This document shows, piece by piece, positions 1 to 6,109 of a stretch of DNA of 6,109 bases. Position 1 is the stretch's first letter. Every line of letters begins with the position of its first letter. The stretch spans positions 1 through 6,109 of the forward strand of contig JAGVCB010000113.1 in NCBI GenBank assembly GCA_020059445.1, written 5' to 3'. The position numbers were made by a program, and so were the translations under genes. The stretch comes from Polynucleobacter sp. GTDB lineage: Bacteria; Pseudomonadota; Gammaproteobacteria; Burkholderiales; Burkholderiaceae. The notes beneath the pieces are model-generated. The model saw only the letters and a list, made by a program, of their open reading frames with translations, did no database searches and was not told the origin of the DNA.

Positions 1-8
1 CTCAACTA

Positions 9-40
9 GATCAAAATTGATCCGAAGTAACCACTTACTT
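9..40 (-). repeat. Two small inverted repeats in the spacer after rpsL
   Basis: AAGTAA (25-30) and TTACTT (35-40) form a perfect 6-bp inverted repeat with a 4-nt loop. GATCAA (9-14) and TTGATC (17-22) form a second one with a 2-nt centre. Together with the stem-loop at 40-64 they fill almost the whole spacer with back-to-back hairpins. Each is short and AT-leaning, and no U-run follows on the sense strand, so they do not look like terminators. Bases 1-81 contain no recognisable start of rpsG or any other gene. Confidence 0.4.
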
Positions 41-64
41 AGCAAGCTCTTATTGAGTTTGCTA
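40..64 (-). promoter_or_regulatory. Stem-loop downstream of rpsL (candidate S7 operator region)
   Basis: In the minus-strand RNA UAGCAA (64-59) pairs with UUGCUA (45-40), and after a single A-C mismatch CUC (57-55) pairs with GAG (49-47) around the loop AAUAA (54-50). It begins 17 nt after the rpsL stop, in the spacer before the expected rpsG. In E. coli, S7 represses the str operon by binding the rpsL-rpsG spacer; the position matches, but identity with that operator is inference and rpsG itself is outside the window. Confidence 0.45.
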
Positions 65-81
65 CTTGCGTAAAAAAGCTA

Positions 82-459
82 TTAAGCTTTCTTAGCGCGC
101 TTCGCACCATACTTGGAGCGAGATTGCTTACGGTCTTTAACGCCTTGTAAGTCAAGTGAACCACGCACGATGTGATAACGCACACCTGGCAAGTCTTTCA
201 CACGACCACCGCGGATCAGAACCACTGAGTGTTCCTGCAAATTGTGGCCTTCACCACCAATGTAGGAAATCACTTCAAATCCATTAGTCAAGCGTACCTT
301 GGCTACTTTACGCAAAGCCGAGTTAGGCTTCTTTGGAGTAGTTGTATATACGCGAGTACATACGCCACGGCGTTGAGGGCAGTTCTCAAGCGCAGGGCTC
401 TTACTTTTTACGATCTCAGAAGTACGCGGACTTCTAAGTAATTGATTAATTGTTGGCAT
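82..459 (-). CDS. rpsL: 30S ribosomal protein S12 (complete)
   Basis: S12 of 125 aa (E. coli has 124). It sits at the decoding centre of the 30S subunit, contacts 16S rRNA and the tRNA-mRNA pair, and helps set translational accuracy. The core is nearly invariant: [47 protein letters not shown] and [15 protein letters not shown]43 and K88, the main sites of streptomycin-resistance changes, have the sensitive wild-type residue, and D89, the aspartate methylthiolated by RimO in E. coli, is present. The N-terminal extension is the most divergent part ([13 protein letters not shown], with Ser at position 10 where Lys is usual), and the C-terminus is lysine-rich (KRAKKA). The ATG at 459 fits the family start MPTINQLL. 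It lies 121 nt after rpoC with its own predicted promoter, and is expected to be followed by rpsG, fusA and tuf as in the str operon. Confidence 0.99.
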   Translation of the reverse strand: MPTINQLLRSPRTSEIVKSKSPALENCPQRRGVCTRVYTTTPKKPNSALRKVAKVRLTNGFEVISYIGGEGHNLQEHSVVLIRGGRVKDLPGVRYHIVRGSLDLQGVKDRKQSRSKYGAKRAKKA

Positions 460-473
460 AGCTTACTTTCAAA

Positions 474-487
474 GCAGAAAATTCTGC
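474..487 (-). promoter_or_regulatory. Small hairpin in the rpsL leader
   Basis: The minus-strand sequence GCAGAATTTTCTGC is an inverted repeat of GCAGAA and TTCTGC with a 2-nt centre, or five pairs with a 4-nt loop. It ends 14 nt before the rpsL start codon. What lies between is only a weak ribosome site (GAAAG at 470-466, 6 nt before the ATG), so the hairpin may set the access of ribosomes to rpsL. It is short and AU-containing, so it could be chance. Confidence 0.35.
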
Positions 488-506
488 GGTTTGCGAAGAA
501 CTCGAC

Positions 507-535
507 ATTCTAGACCGGTCAGCTCCTGCCGTCAA
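507..535 (-). promoter_or_regulatory. Predicted sigma70 promoter for rpsL
   Basis: On the minus strand TTGACG (535-530, five of six to TTGACA) is followed after exactly 17 bases by TAGAAT (512-507, five of six to TATAAT). Transcription would begin near 502-500 and give a leader of about 42 nt before the rpsL ATG at 459. The position directly before rpsL and the optimal spacing make this a strong candidate for an internal promoter that serves rpsL and the following str-operon genes independently of rpoBC. The -35 box lies in the tip and descending arm of the stem-loop, and the first two bases of the -10 box are the end of its outer arm. Evidence is sequence match only. Confidence 0.65.
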
Positions 536-563
536 GACGGCAAAAGCTGACTTTTTAGGTCTA
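511..563 (-). promoter_or_regulatory. Long stem-loop in the rpoC-rpsL spacer
   Basis: Read as minus-strand RNA, GUCAGCU (551-545), UUU (544-542) and GCCGUC (541-536) pair with GACGGC (533-528), AGG (527-525) and AGCUGAC (524-518). This gives 16 consecutive pairs, two of them G-U, closed by a UU tip (or seen as a CUUG tetraloop). An outer 6-bp stem, UAGACC (563-558) with GGUCUA (516-511), encloses it across an internal loop of six bases against one. The plus-strand RNA would have two C-A mismatches in place of the G-U pairs, so the structure fits the sense transcript better. No U-tract follows on the sense side, so it is not an ordinary terminator for rpoC. A role in RNA processing, mRNA stability or partial attenuation between rpoC and rpsL is inference. 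Confidence 0.75.
518..556 (+). terminator. Possible intrinsic terminator for antisense transcription
   Basis: On the plus strand the inverted repeat GTCAGCT/AGCTGAC with the inner GCCGTC/GACGGC stem is followed at once by TTTTT (552-556), the usual layout of a rho-independent terminator. No plus-strand gene lies upstream in the window, so its only visible use would be to stop antisense RNA before it enters rpoC. The U-run is short and the stem has two C-A mismatches in this orientation, so it may be only the by-product of the sense-strand structure. Confidence 0.3.
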
Positions 564-576
564 TTTTGTCCTTTTT
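552..576 (-). promoter_or_regulatory. A-tracts upstream of the rpsL promoter (possible UP-like element)
   Basis: The minus strand has AAAAA (576-572), AAAA (567-564) and AAAAA (556-552), about -51 to -75 relative to the predicted start. The tract centres are about 8.5 and 11.5 bases apart, roughly one helical turn, which could bend the DNA or contact the polymerase alpha subunits, as at strong ribosomal promoters. They sit further upstream than a classical UP element (-40 to -60), so this is a weak call. Confidence 0.3.
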
Positions 577-580
577 GGCC

Positions 581-3500
581 TTATTCAGCCTCTCCTGTAG
601 GTTCTAAATCCACGATTTCTTCAGATTTAGCTTCCTCAGCAGCGATCATTTCTGCACGTTCACGGTCCAACTGTTCGCGTACTTTACGTGCGCGACGGTA
701 GGCCAAACCGGTACCGGCAGGGATGAGACGACCAATAATGACGTTTTCTTTGAGACCACGAAGCGTGTCAACTTTGCCCATGATGGCGGCTTCAGTAAGA
801 ACTCTGGTTGTTTCCTGGAAAGAAGCAGCAGAAATGAAGCTATCTGTAGACAGTGACGCTTTTGTAATACCCAATAGAACGTTGTCATACATTGCAGGAC
901 GCTTACCTTCCGCAATCATGCGGTCGTTTTCATCCAACATGTCTGATCTTTCAACTTGTTCACCAGTGATGAATTTCGTATCGGCTGCATCCGTGATTTG
1001 AACGCGACGTAACATTTGACGAACAATCACTTCAATGTGCTTGTCGTTAATCTTCACGCCTTGCAAACGATAAACGTCTTGAACTTCATCAACGATGTAG
1101 GTTGCCAACTCTTCGATACCCTTCAAGCGAAGAATATCGTGCGGATCAGCAGGACCCTCAACAATCATTTCACCTTTGTTCACAACTTGACCATCGTGAA
1201 CCAAGATTTGTTTTTCTTTCGGGATCAAGAACTCATGAGATTCGCCGTCCATGTCAGTGATGACCAAACGTTGCTTACCTTTTGTTTCTTTACCGAAGGA
1301 AACAGTACCTGTTACTTTCGCCAAAATCGCTGCGTCTTTTGGTGAGCGAGCTTCGAATAGTTCTGCCACACGTGGCAAACCACCCGTGATGTCTCGAGTC
1401 TTTTGCGCTTCGATTGGAATACGCGCCAACACTTCACCAACGTGCACTGTTTGACCATCTTTAACAGTGATCAAGGCGCCCACTTGCAAACCAATGGTTA
1501 CTGGATGATCTGTGCCAGAGATAAGAACCTCTGCACCGGCAGCATCATACAAACGGATCATTGGGCGAACACCCTTTGATGCCGCACTGCGACGCTTACC
1601 ATCAATAACAACCAAAGTAGACAAGCCAGTTACTTCGTCAACCTGCTTAGCAACTGTTACACCTTCTTCAACGTTTTCAAAGCGAACAACGCCTGAGTAC
1701 TCAGTAATGATTGGACGAGTCAACGGATCCCATGTTGCCAAAGTTGCGCCAGCCTTAATGGTCGCGCCTTCTTTGAGGGTCAATGTTGCACCGTATGGAA
1801 CTTTGTGACGCTCGCGCTCACGACTGTTGTCATCAGTGATCAATGCTTCGCCTGAGCGAGAAATAACGATCTGCTCACCTTTAGCATTTGTTACAAAACG
1901 CATCGTTGGTGTGAAGCGCAAGATACCGTTTGATTTTGCTTCAACGTTATTTGCAACTGCAGCACGTGACGCAGCACCACCGATGTGGAACGTACGCATT
2001 GTTAACTGTGTGCCTGGCTCACCAATTGATTGAGCAGCGATCACACCAACTGCCTCACCAGAGTTAACCATCGTGCCACGACCTAAGTCACGGCCATAAC
2101 ATTTAGCACATAGACCAAAGCGAGTTGCGCATGACAATGGTGTGCGAACCTTAACTTCATCGATGCCCAATGAGTCAATTAACTCAACGTCATCTTCTGT
2201 CAACATGGTGCCGTCAACGATGATAGTTTCTTGTGTGTCTGGATTAACAACGTCGCCAATACATACACGACCCAAGATACGATCACTCAATGGCTCGATA
2301 ACCTCACCACCCTCAACCAAGGCTTTCATAGAAACGCCGTTCGTTGTACCGCAGTCATCATCAAGCACGACCAAGTCTTGAGTCACGTCTACCAAACGAC
2401 GTGTCAAGTAACCTGAGTTAGCCGTCTTCAAAGCAGTGTCAGCCAAACCTTTACGTGCACCGTGCGTTGAGATGAAGTACTGAAGAACGTTCAAGCCTTC
2501 ACGGAAGTTAGCTGTAATTGGTGTTTCAATGATTGAGCCATCTGGCTTAGCCATCAAACCACGCATACCTGCCAACTGACGAATCTGAGCAGCAGAACCA
2601 CGCGCGCCAGAGTCAGCCATCATGTAAATAGCGTTGAAAGATTCTTGCTTAACTGTTTTACCGTGACGATCAACCACGTTTTCTTGTGACAACTGCTCCA
2701 TCATGGCCTTACCGACCTGATCACCAGCAGCACCCCAAATATCAACCACGTTGTTGTAACGCTCTTGGTTAGTTACCAAGCCTGACATAAATTGCTTGTC
2801 ATACTCTTTAACTTTGCCAGCCGCTTCAGAAATGATTGTTTCTTTCTGAGCCGGAATCAACATGTCGTCAATCGCAATTGAGATACCAGCACGTGTTGCC
2901 AAACGGAAACCAGACTGCAATAGTTTGTCAGCAAAAATAACTGTCTCTCTCAAGCCGCAACGACGGAATGACAAGTTGATCAAGCGAGAAATTTCTTTCT
3001 TCTTCAGCGCTTTATTGATGCTGTCGAATGACATGCCTTTAGGCAAAATCTCTGACAACATAGCACGGCCAACTGTTGTGTGACGCAATGTCACTTTCTT
3101 AGCAAAGCGTGCATCGCCTTCAGCTTCTTTATCAACCAAATCATATTCAGTGATACGAACAGCAATGCGTGTTGCCAACTCAACTTGCTTGTTTTCGTAT
3201 GCACGAATAACTTCGCTGATATCGGCAAATGTCATACCTTCACCCTTGGCATTGATAGCCTCGCGTGTTGTGTAGTACAAGCCCAAAACGATATCTTGAG
3301 ATGGAACAATTGAAGGCTCACCGTTTGCCGGGAACAAGATGTTGTTTGAAGCAAGCATCAATGTGCGCGCTTCCATCTGTGCCTCTAAAGACAACGGTAC
3401 GTGAACTGCCATTTGGTCACCGTCGAAGTCGGCGTTGAATGCCGCGCAAACGAGTGGATGTAACTGAATAGCTTTACCTTCGATCAACATTGGCTCAAAC

Positions 3501-4819
3501 GCTTGAATACCTAAGCGGTGCAATGTTGGCGCACGGTTCAACATCACTGGATGCTCACGAATCACTTCTTCTAAGATGTCCCAAACGATTGGCGTCTGGT
3601 TTTCTACTTCTTTCTTAGCAGCTTTGATTGTTGTAGCAATACCCAATGTTTCAAGCTTGTTGAAAATGAATGGCTTGAATAGTTCAAGGGCCATCAATTT
3701 TGGCAAGCCGCACTGATGTAATTTCAATGTTGGACCAACCACGATCACTGAACGGCCAGAGTAGTCAACACGCTTACCTAACAAGTTTTGACGGAAACGG
3801 CCGCCCTTACCTTTGATCATCTCTGCCAAAGACTTTAATGGACGCTTATTCGCACCAGTCATTGCTTTACCGCGACGACCGTTATCCAATAATGAGTCAA
3901 CTGCCTCTTGTAGCATGCGCTTTTCGTTACGCACGATGATTTCTGGAGCGCGCAACTCTAACAAACGCTTCAAGCGGTTGTTACGGTTAATCACGCGACG
4001 ATACAAGTCGTTCAAATCTGAAGTTGCAAAACGACCGCCATCCAATGGCACCAATGGGCGCAATTCTGGTGGCAATACTGGCAATACTTCCAAGATCATC
4101 CAGTCAGGCTTAATGCCAGAGCGCTGGAATGCCTCAAGAACTTTTAGACGCTTAGCAAACTTCTTAATTTTTGCTTCGCTTCCAGTTGCCTTCAAATCAG
4201 CCCGCAATACTTCAACCTCACGATCGATGTCGATAGAGCGAAGTAGCTCACGAACGCCTTCAGCACCCATGATGGCTGTGAACGCACCGTCACCAAATTC
4301 TTCTAGCTTTGCATAGTACTCATCTTCAGACATGATCTGACCGCGACGCATTGCGCCTTCAGGCGTTAAACCTGGGTCTACGATCACATATGCTTCAAAG
4401 TAAAGCACACGCTCGATATCACGCAAAGTCATATCCAGAACCATGCCCAAACGAGATGGCAATGATTTCAAGAACCAGATGTGCGCAACAGGAGCTGCCA
4501 ATTCAATATGACCCATGCGCTCACGACGCACTTTGGCCAACGTCACTTCAACGCCGCACTTCTCGCAAATCACACCGCGATACTTTAAGCGCTTGTACTT
4601 ACCGCATAAGCACTCGTAATCTTTGATTGGGCCAAAAATTTTGGCACAGAAAAGACCATCGCGCTCAGGCTTAAACGTACGGTAGTTAATTGTTTCTGGT
4701 TTACGAACTTCACCAAAAGACCAAGAACGGATCTTTTCTGGTGAAGCCAAACCAATCTTAATGGCGTCAAACTGCTCTTCGCCATGCGTCTGCTTAAATA
4801 GATCTAGCAATGCTTTCAT
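581..4819 (-). CDS. rpoC: DNA-directed RNA polymerase subunit beta' (complete)
   Basis: Full-length RpoC, 1412 aa, close to the 1407 aa of E. coli. It forms the clamp and the catalytic centre of RNA polymerase. Domains in order: N-terminal zinc ribbon with C70, C72, C85, C88; lid, rudder and sigma-binding clamp helices around 250-330 ([19 protein letters not shown]); the catalytic loop NADFDGDQM with the Mg-binding D464, D466, D468 (codons near 3430-3416); bridge helix around 771-813 ([20 protein letters not shown]); second zinc site C823, C897, C904, C907; trigger loop [11 protein letters not shown] with M941 and H945 (equivalent to E. coli M932 and H936); then the proteobacterial insertion in the trigger loop (SI3, roughly 950-1140); and a C-terminal part with [13 protein letters not shown] and an acidic tail ending GEAE. 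The ATG at 4819 matches the usual [10 protein letters not shown] start and follows the rpoB stop by 1 nt. No key residue is missing and there is no frameshift. Confidence 0.99.
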   Translation of the reverse strand: MKALLDLFKQTHGEEQFDAIKIGLASPEKIRSWSFGEVRKPETINYRTFKPERDGLFCAKIFGPIKDYECLCGKYKRLKYRGVICEKCGVEVTLAKVRRERMGHIELAAPVAHIWFLKSLPSRLGMVLDMTLRDIERVLYFEAYVIVDPGLTPEGAMRRGQIMSEDEYYAKLEEFGDGAFTAIMGAEGVRELLRSIDIDREVEVLRADLKATGSEAKIKKFAKRLKVLEAFQRSGIKPDWMILEVLPVLPPELRPLVPLDGGRFATSDLNDLYRRVINRNNRLKRLLELRAPEIIVRNEKRMLQEAVDSLLDNGRRGKAMTGANKRPLKSLAEMIKGKGGRFRQNLLGKRVDYSGRSVIVVGPTLKLHQCGLPKLMALELFKPFIFNKLETLGIATTIKAAKKEVENQTPIVWDILEEVIREHPVMLNRAPTLHRLGIQAFEPMLIEGKAIQLHPLVCAAFNADFDGDQMAVHVPLSLEAQMEARTLMLASNNILFPANGEPSIVPSQDIVLGLYYTTREAINAKGEGMTFADISEVIRAYENKQVELATRIAVRITEYDLVDKEAEGDARFAKKVTLRHTTVGRAMLSEILPKGMSFDSINKALKKKEISRLINLSFRRCGLRETVIFADKLLQSGFRLATRAGISIAIDDMLIPAQKETIISEAAGKVKEYDKQFMSGLVTNQERYNNVVDIWGAAGDQVGKAMMEQLSQENVVDRHGKTVKQESFNAIYMMADSGARGSAAQIRQLAGMRGLMAKPDGSIIETPITANFREGLNVLQYFISTHGARKGLADTALKTANSGYLTRRLVDVTQDLVVLDDDCGTTNGVSMKALVEGGEVIEPLSDRILGRVCIGDVVNPDTQETIIVDGTMLTEDDVELIDSLGIDEVKVRTPLSCATRFGLCAKCYGRDLGRGTMVNSGEAVGVIAAQSIGEPGTQLTMRTFHIGGAASRAAVANNVEAKSNGILRFTPTMRFVTNAKGEQIVISRSGEALITDDNSRERERHKVPYGATLTLKEGATIKAGATLATWDPLTRPIITEYSGVVRFENVEEGVTVAKQVDEVTGLSTLVVIDGKRRSAASKGVRPMIRLYDAAGAEVLISGTDHPVTIGLQVGALITVKDGQTVHVGEVLARIPIEAQKTRDITGGLPRVAELFEARSPKDAAILAKVTGTVSFGKETKGKQRLVITDMDGESHEFLIPKEKQILVHDGQVVNKGEMIVEGPADPHDILRLKGIEELATYIVDEVQDVYRLQGVKINDKHIEVIVRQMLRRVQITDAADTKFITGEQVERSDMLDENDRMIAEGKRPAMYDNVLLGITKASLSTDSFISAASFQETTRVLTEAAIMGKVDTLRGLKENVIIGRLIPAGTGLAYRRARKVREQLDRERAEMIAAEEAKSEEIVDLEPTGEAE

Positions 4820-4820
4820 A

Positions 4821-6109
4821 TTAGCTGCGCTCCATGTCGATATCGATACCTAACGAGCGGATTTCTTTTACCAGCACGTTAAAGGACTCAGGCATGCCAG
4901 CATCAATGCTGTGCTCACCCTTGACGATGTTTTCGTAAACTTTGGTTCTGCCGTTAACGTCATCTGACTTAACTGTGAGCATTTCCTGCAACACATAAGA
5001 TGCGCCATAAGCTTCCAAAGCCCAAACTTCCATCTCACCGAAACGCTGACCACCGAATTGAGCTTTACCGCCCAATGGCTGCTGCGTTACTAATGAGTAA
5101 GGGCCAGTAGAACGAGCGTGCATCTTGTCATCCACCAAGTGGTGAAGTTTCAAGACGTGCATCACACCAACTGTTACAGATCTCTCAAACGCTTCACCAG
5201 TTCTTCCGTCAAACAAAGTGATTTGTTGACGTGAAGGTGTCATTGATAGATTCTTCGCAACTTCTTCTGGGTATGCCATTTCTAACATCTTGGCAATTTC
5301 ACCCTCTGTTGCACCATCAAAGACTGGCGTTGCGAATGGAGCACCATCTCTCAAGTTGTTTGCCAACTCAAGAATTTGCTCATCTGTAAAGCTGTCCAAA
5401 TCTTCTACGCGACCAGTTTCGTTGTATAGCTGCTTCAAGAACTTGCGCAATTGCTCTGCTTTGGCTTGAGCTTTTAGCATTTCTTGAATACGCTTACCAA
5501 TACCCAGCGCAGCCCAACCTAAGTGAACTTCTAGAATCTGTCCAACGTTCATACGTGATGGAACACCCAATGGGTTCAAGACGATATCAACTGGTGAGCC
5601 ATCAGCCATGTAAGGCATGTCTTCTACTGGTGTGATCTTTGAAACCACACCCTTGTTACCGTGACGACCAGCCATCTTGTCACCAGGCTGCAAGCGACGC
5701 TTAACCGCCAAGTAAACCTTGACCATCTTGATAACGCCTGGAGCCAACTCATCACCTTGAGTCAACTTCTTACGCTTCTCTTCAAAGTCTTGGTCAAACT
5801 GTGTGCGCTTAGCTTCAATAGCTTCTTTGATAGCCTCTAACTGAGCCGCAACATCTTCATCGGCAGGGCGAATATCAAACCAGTGATATTTCTCAAGATC
5901 GGCTAAATAATCTTTAGCAATCTTTGTGCCTTTTGCCAACTTCTTAGGTCCGCCATTAGCTACTTTGTTCAACAATAGTTTTTCTAAACGACTGAATGCA
6001 TCACCTTCAACAATGCGCAACTGATCGTTCAAGTCCAAGCGATAACGCTTAAGCTCTTCGTCAATAATTGCTTGCGCACGTGCATCACGCTCAATACCTT
6101 CACGTGTAA
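4821..6109 (-). CDS. rpoB: DNA-directed RNA polymerase subunit beta, C-terminal part (5' end beyond the window)
   Basis: This is the last 428 codons of RpoB, ending in TAA at 4823-4821. The frame stays open to the window edge, so the true start lies outside; the residues before the TTG at 6038 ([12 protein letters not shown]..., DEELKRYR) continue the family sequence, so that TTG is an internal Leu codon and not a start. RpoB forms the active-centre cleft of RNA polymerase with RpoC. Visible motifs: [24 protein letters not shown], with the lysines matching E. coli K1065 and K1073 at about 5677 and 5653; the [10 protein letters not shown] stretch; [23 protein letters not shown]; and [27 protein letters not shown], the C-terminal part that anchors the clamp to beta'. 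Compared with E. coli from memory, it carries a slightly longer linker (around [17 protein letters not shown]). The rifampicin region is not in the window. Assignment is certain; total length cannot be seen. Confidence 0.98.
   Translation of the reverse strand, partial: TREGIERDARAQAIIDEELKRYRLDLNDQLRIVEGDAFSRLEKLLLNKVANGGPKKLAKGTKIAKDYLADLEKYHWFDIRPADEDVAAQLEAIKEAIEAKRTQFDQDFEEKRKKLTQGDELAPGVIKMVKVYLAVKRRLQPGDKMAGRHGNKGVVSKITPVEDMPYMADGSPVDIVLNPLGVPSRMNVGQILEVHLGWAALGIGKRIQEMLKAQAKAEQLRKFLKQLYNETGRVEDLDSFTDEQILELANNLRDGAPFATPVFDGATEGEIAKMLEMAYPEEVAKNLSMTPSRQQITLFDGRTGEAFERSVTVGVMHVLKLHHLVDDKMHARSTGPYSLVTQQPLGGKAQFGGQRFGEMEVWALEAYGASYVLQEMLTVKSDDVNGRTKVYENIVKGEHSIDAGMPESFNVLVKEIRSLGIDIDMERS
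4830..4833 (-). promoter_or_regulatory. Shine-Dalgarno of rpoC inside the rpoB end
   Basis: On the minus strand GGAG lies 10 nt before the rpoC ATG, within the last codons of rpoB. The rpoB stop and rpoC start are separated by a single base (TAA-T-ATG), so ribosomes finishing RpoB are well placed to restart on rpoC. Such translational coupling would help keep the two subunits at equal amounts; the coupling itself is inferred. Confidence 0.6.

Noticed and set aside
72..93. Hairpin around the rpsL stop codon with a run of T (minus strand AAGAAAGCT / AGCTTTTTT, loop TAAT) as a terminator of rpsL
   Set aside because: The stem has only two G-C pairs and the T-run is itself part of the stem, so it would be too weak to stop polymerase. 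The str operon normally continues into rpsG, and the A-rich arm is explained by the Lys-Lys-Ala codons.
82..459. Streptomycin-resistance allele of rpsL
   Set aside because: K43 and K88 are both the sensitive wild-type residues and the PKKPNSA and GGRVKDLPG motifs are unchanged.
1016..1345. A 109-codon open frame on the plus strand inside rpoC
   Set aside because: Antisense to the conserved C-terminal part of RpoC, with no recognisable domain or ribosome site. The other plus-strand frames over rpoC are rejected for the same reason.
3813..4316. A 167-codon open frame on the plus strand inside rpoC
   Set aside because: It lies wholly antisense to the conserved clamp region of rpoC, its translation is low-complexity (rich in Ser, Arg and Asn) and resembles no family I know. 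It is a shadow of rpoC codon use.
6036..6038. TTG as the start of a 405-aa rpoB frame
   Set aside because: The frame continues upstream with typical RpoB sequence to the window edge, so this is an internal leucine codon.

Overview
The window is an ordinary but compact piece of housekeeping DNA. All real genes are on the minus strand and are transcribed from high to low coordinates: the 3' part of rpoB (RNA polymerase beta subunit, cut by the window edge), complete rpoC (beta' subunit) and complete rpsL (ribosomal protein S12). The window ends in the spacer after rpsL, where rpsG (S7) would be expected. RpoB, RpoC and S12 are all of the proteobacterial type. Their wording (for example the S12 start MPTINQLLR, the [13 protein letters not shown] stretch and the KRAKKA end), the moderate, rather AT-leaning base composition and the direct rpoB-rpoC-rpsL order suggest a betaproteobacterium in the Burkholderiales, most likely Polynucleobacter or a close relative. 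That placement rests on recall of the families, not on a search.

Layout from right to left: 6109-4821 rpoB C-terminal 428 codons; a 1-nt gap; 4819-581 rpoC, 1412 aa, all catalytic and zinc motifs intact; 580-460 a 121-nt intergenic region; 459-82 rpsL, 125 aa; 81-1 a spacer with no coding start. There is no mobile element, CRISPR, tRNA or accessory gene, and no gene-free stretch longer than 121 bases.

The interesting content is in the two spacers. Between rpoC and rpsL the sense RNA can fold into a 16-bp hairpin without bulges (two G-U pairs), enclosed by a further 6-bp stem (511-563). The same DNA carries a strong sigma70-like promoter, TTGACG-17 nt-TAGAAT (535-507), whose -35 box starts in the hairpin tip and whose -10 box overlaps the last two bases of the outer arm. 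rpsL is therefore probably expressed from two transcripts: read-through from rpoBC, which contains the hairpin, and a shorter local transcript, which does not. After rpsL, a row of small inverted repeats (9-64) lies where the S7 translational operator of the str operon is found in E. coli.

Functionally, rpoB and rpoC encode the two large subunits that together form the RNA polymerase active centre, and rpsL encodes a decoding-centre protein of the 30S ribosome. Their linkage joins synthesis of the transcription and translation machinery. I found no evidence of a new biological system; the spacer regulation is the part worth a second look.
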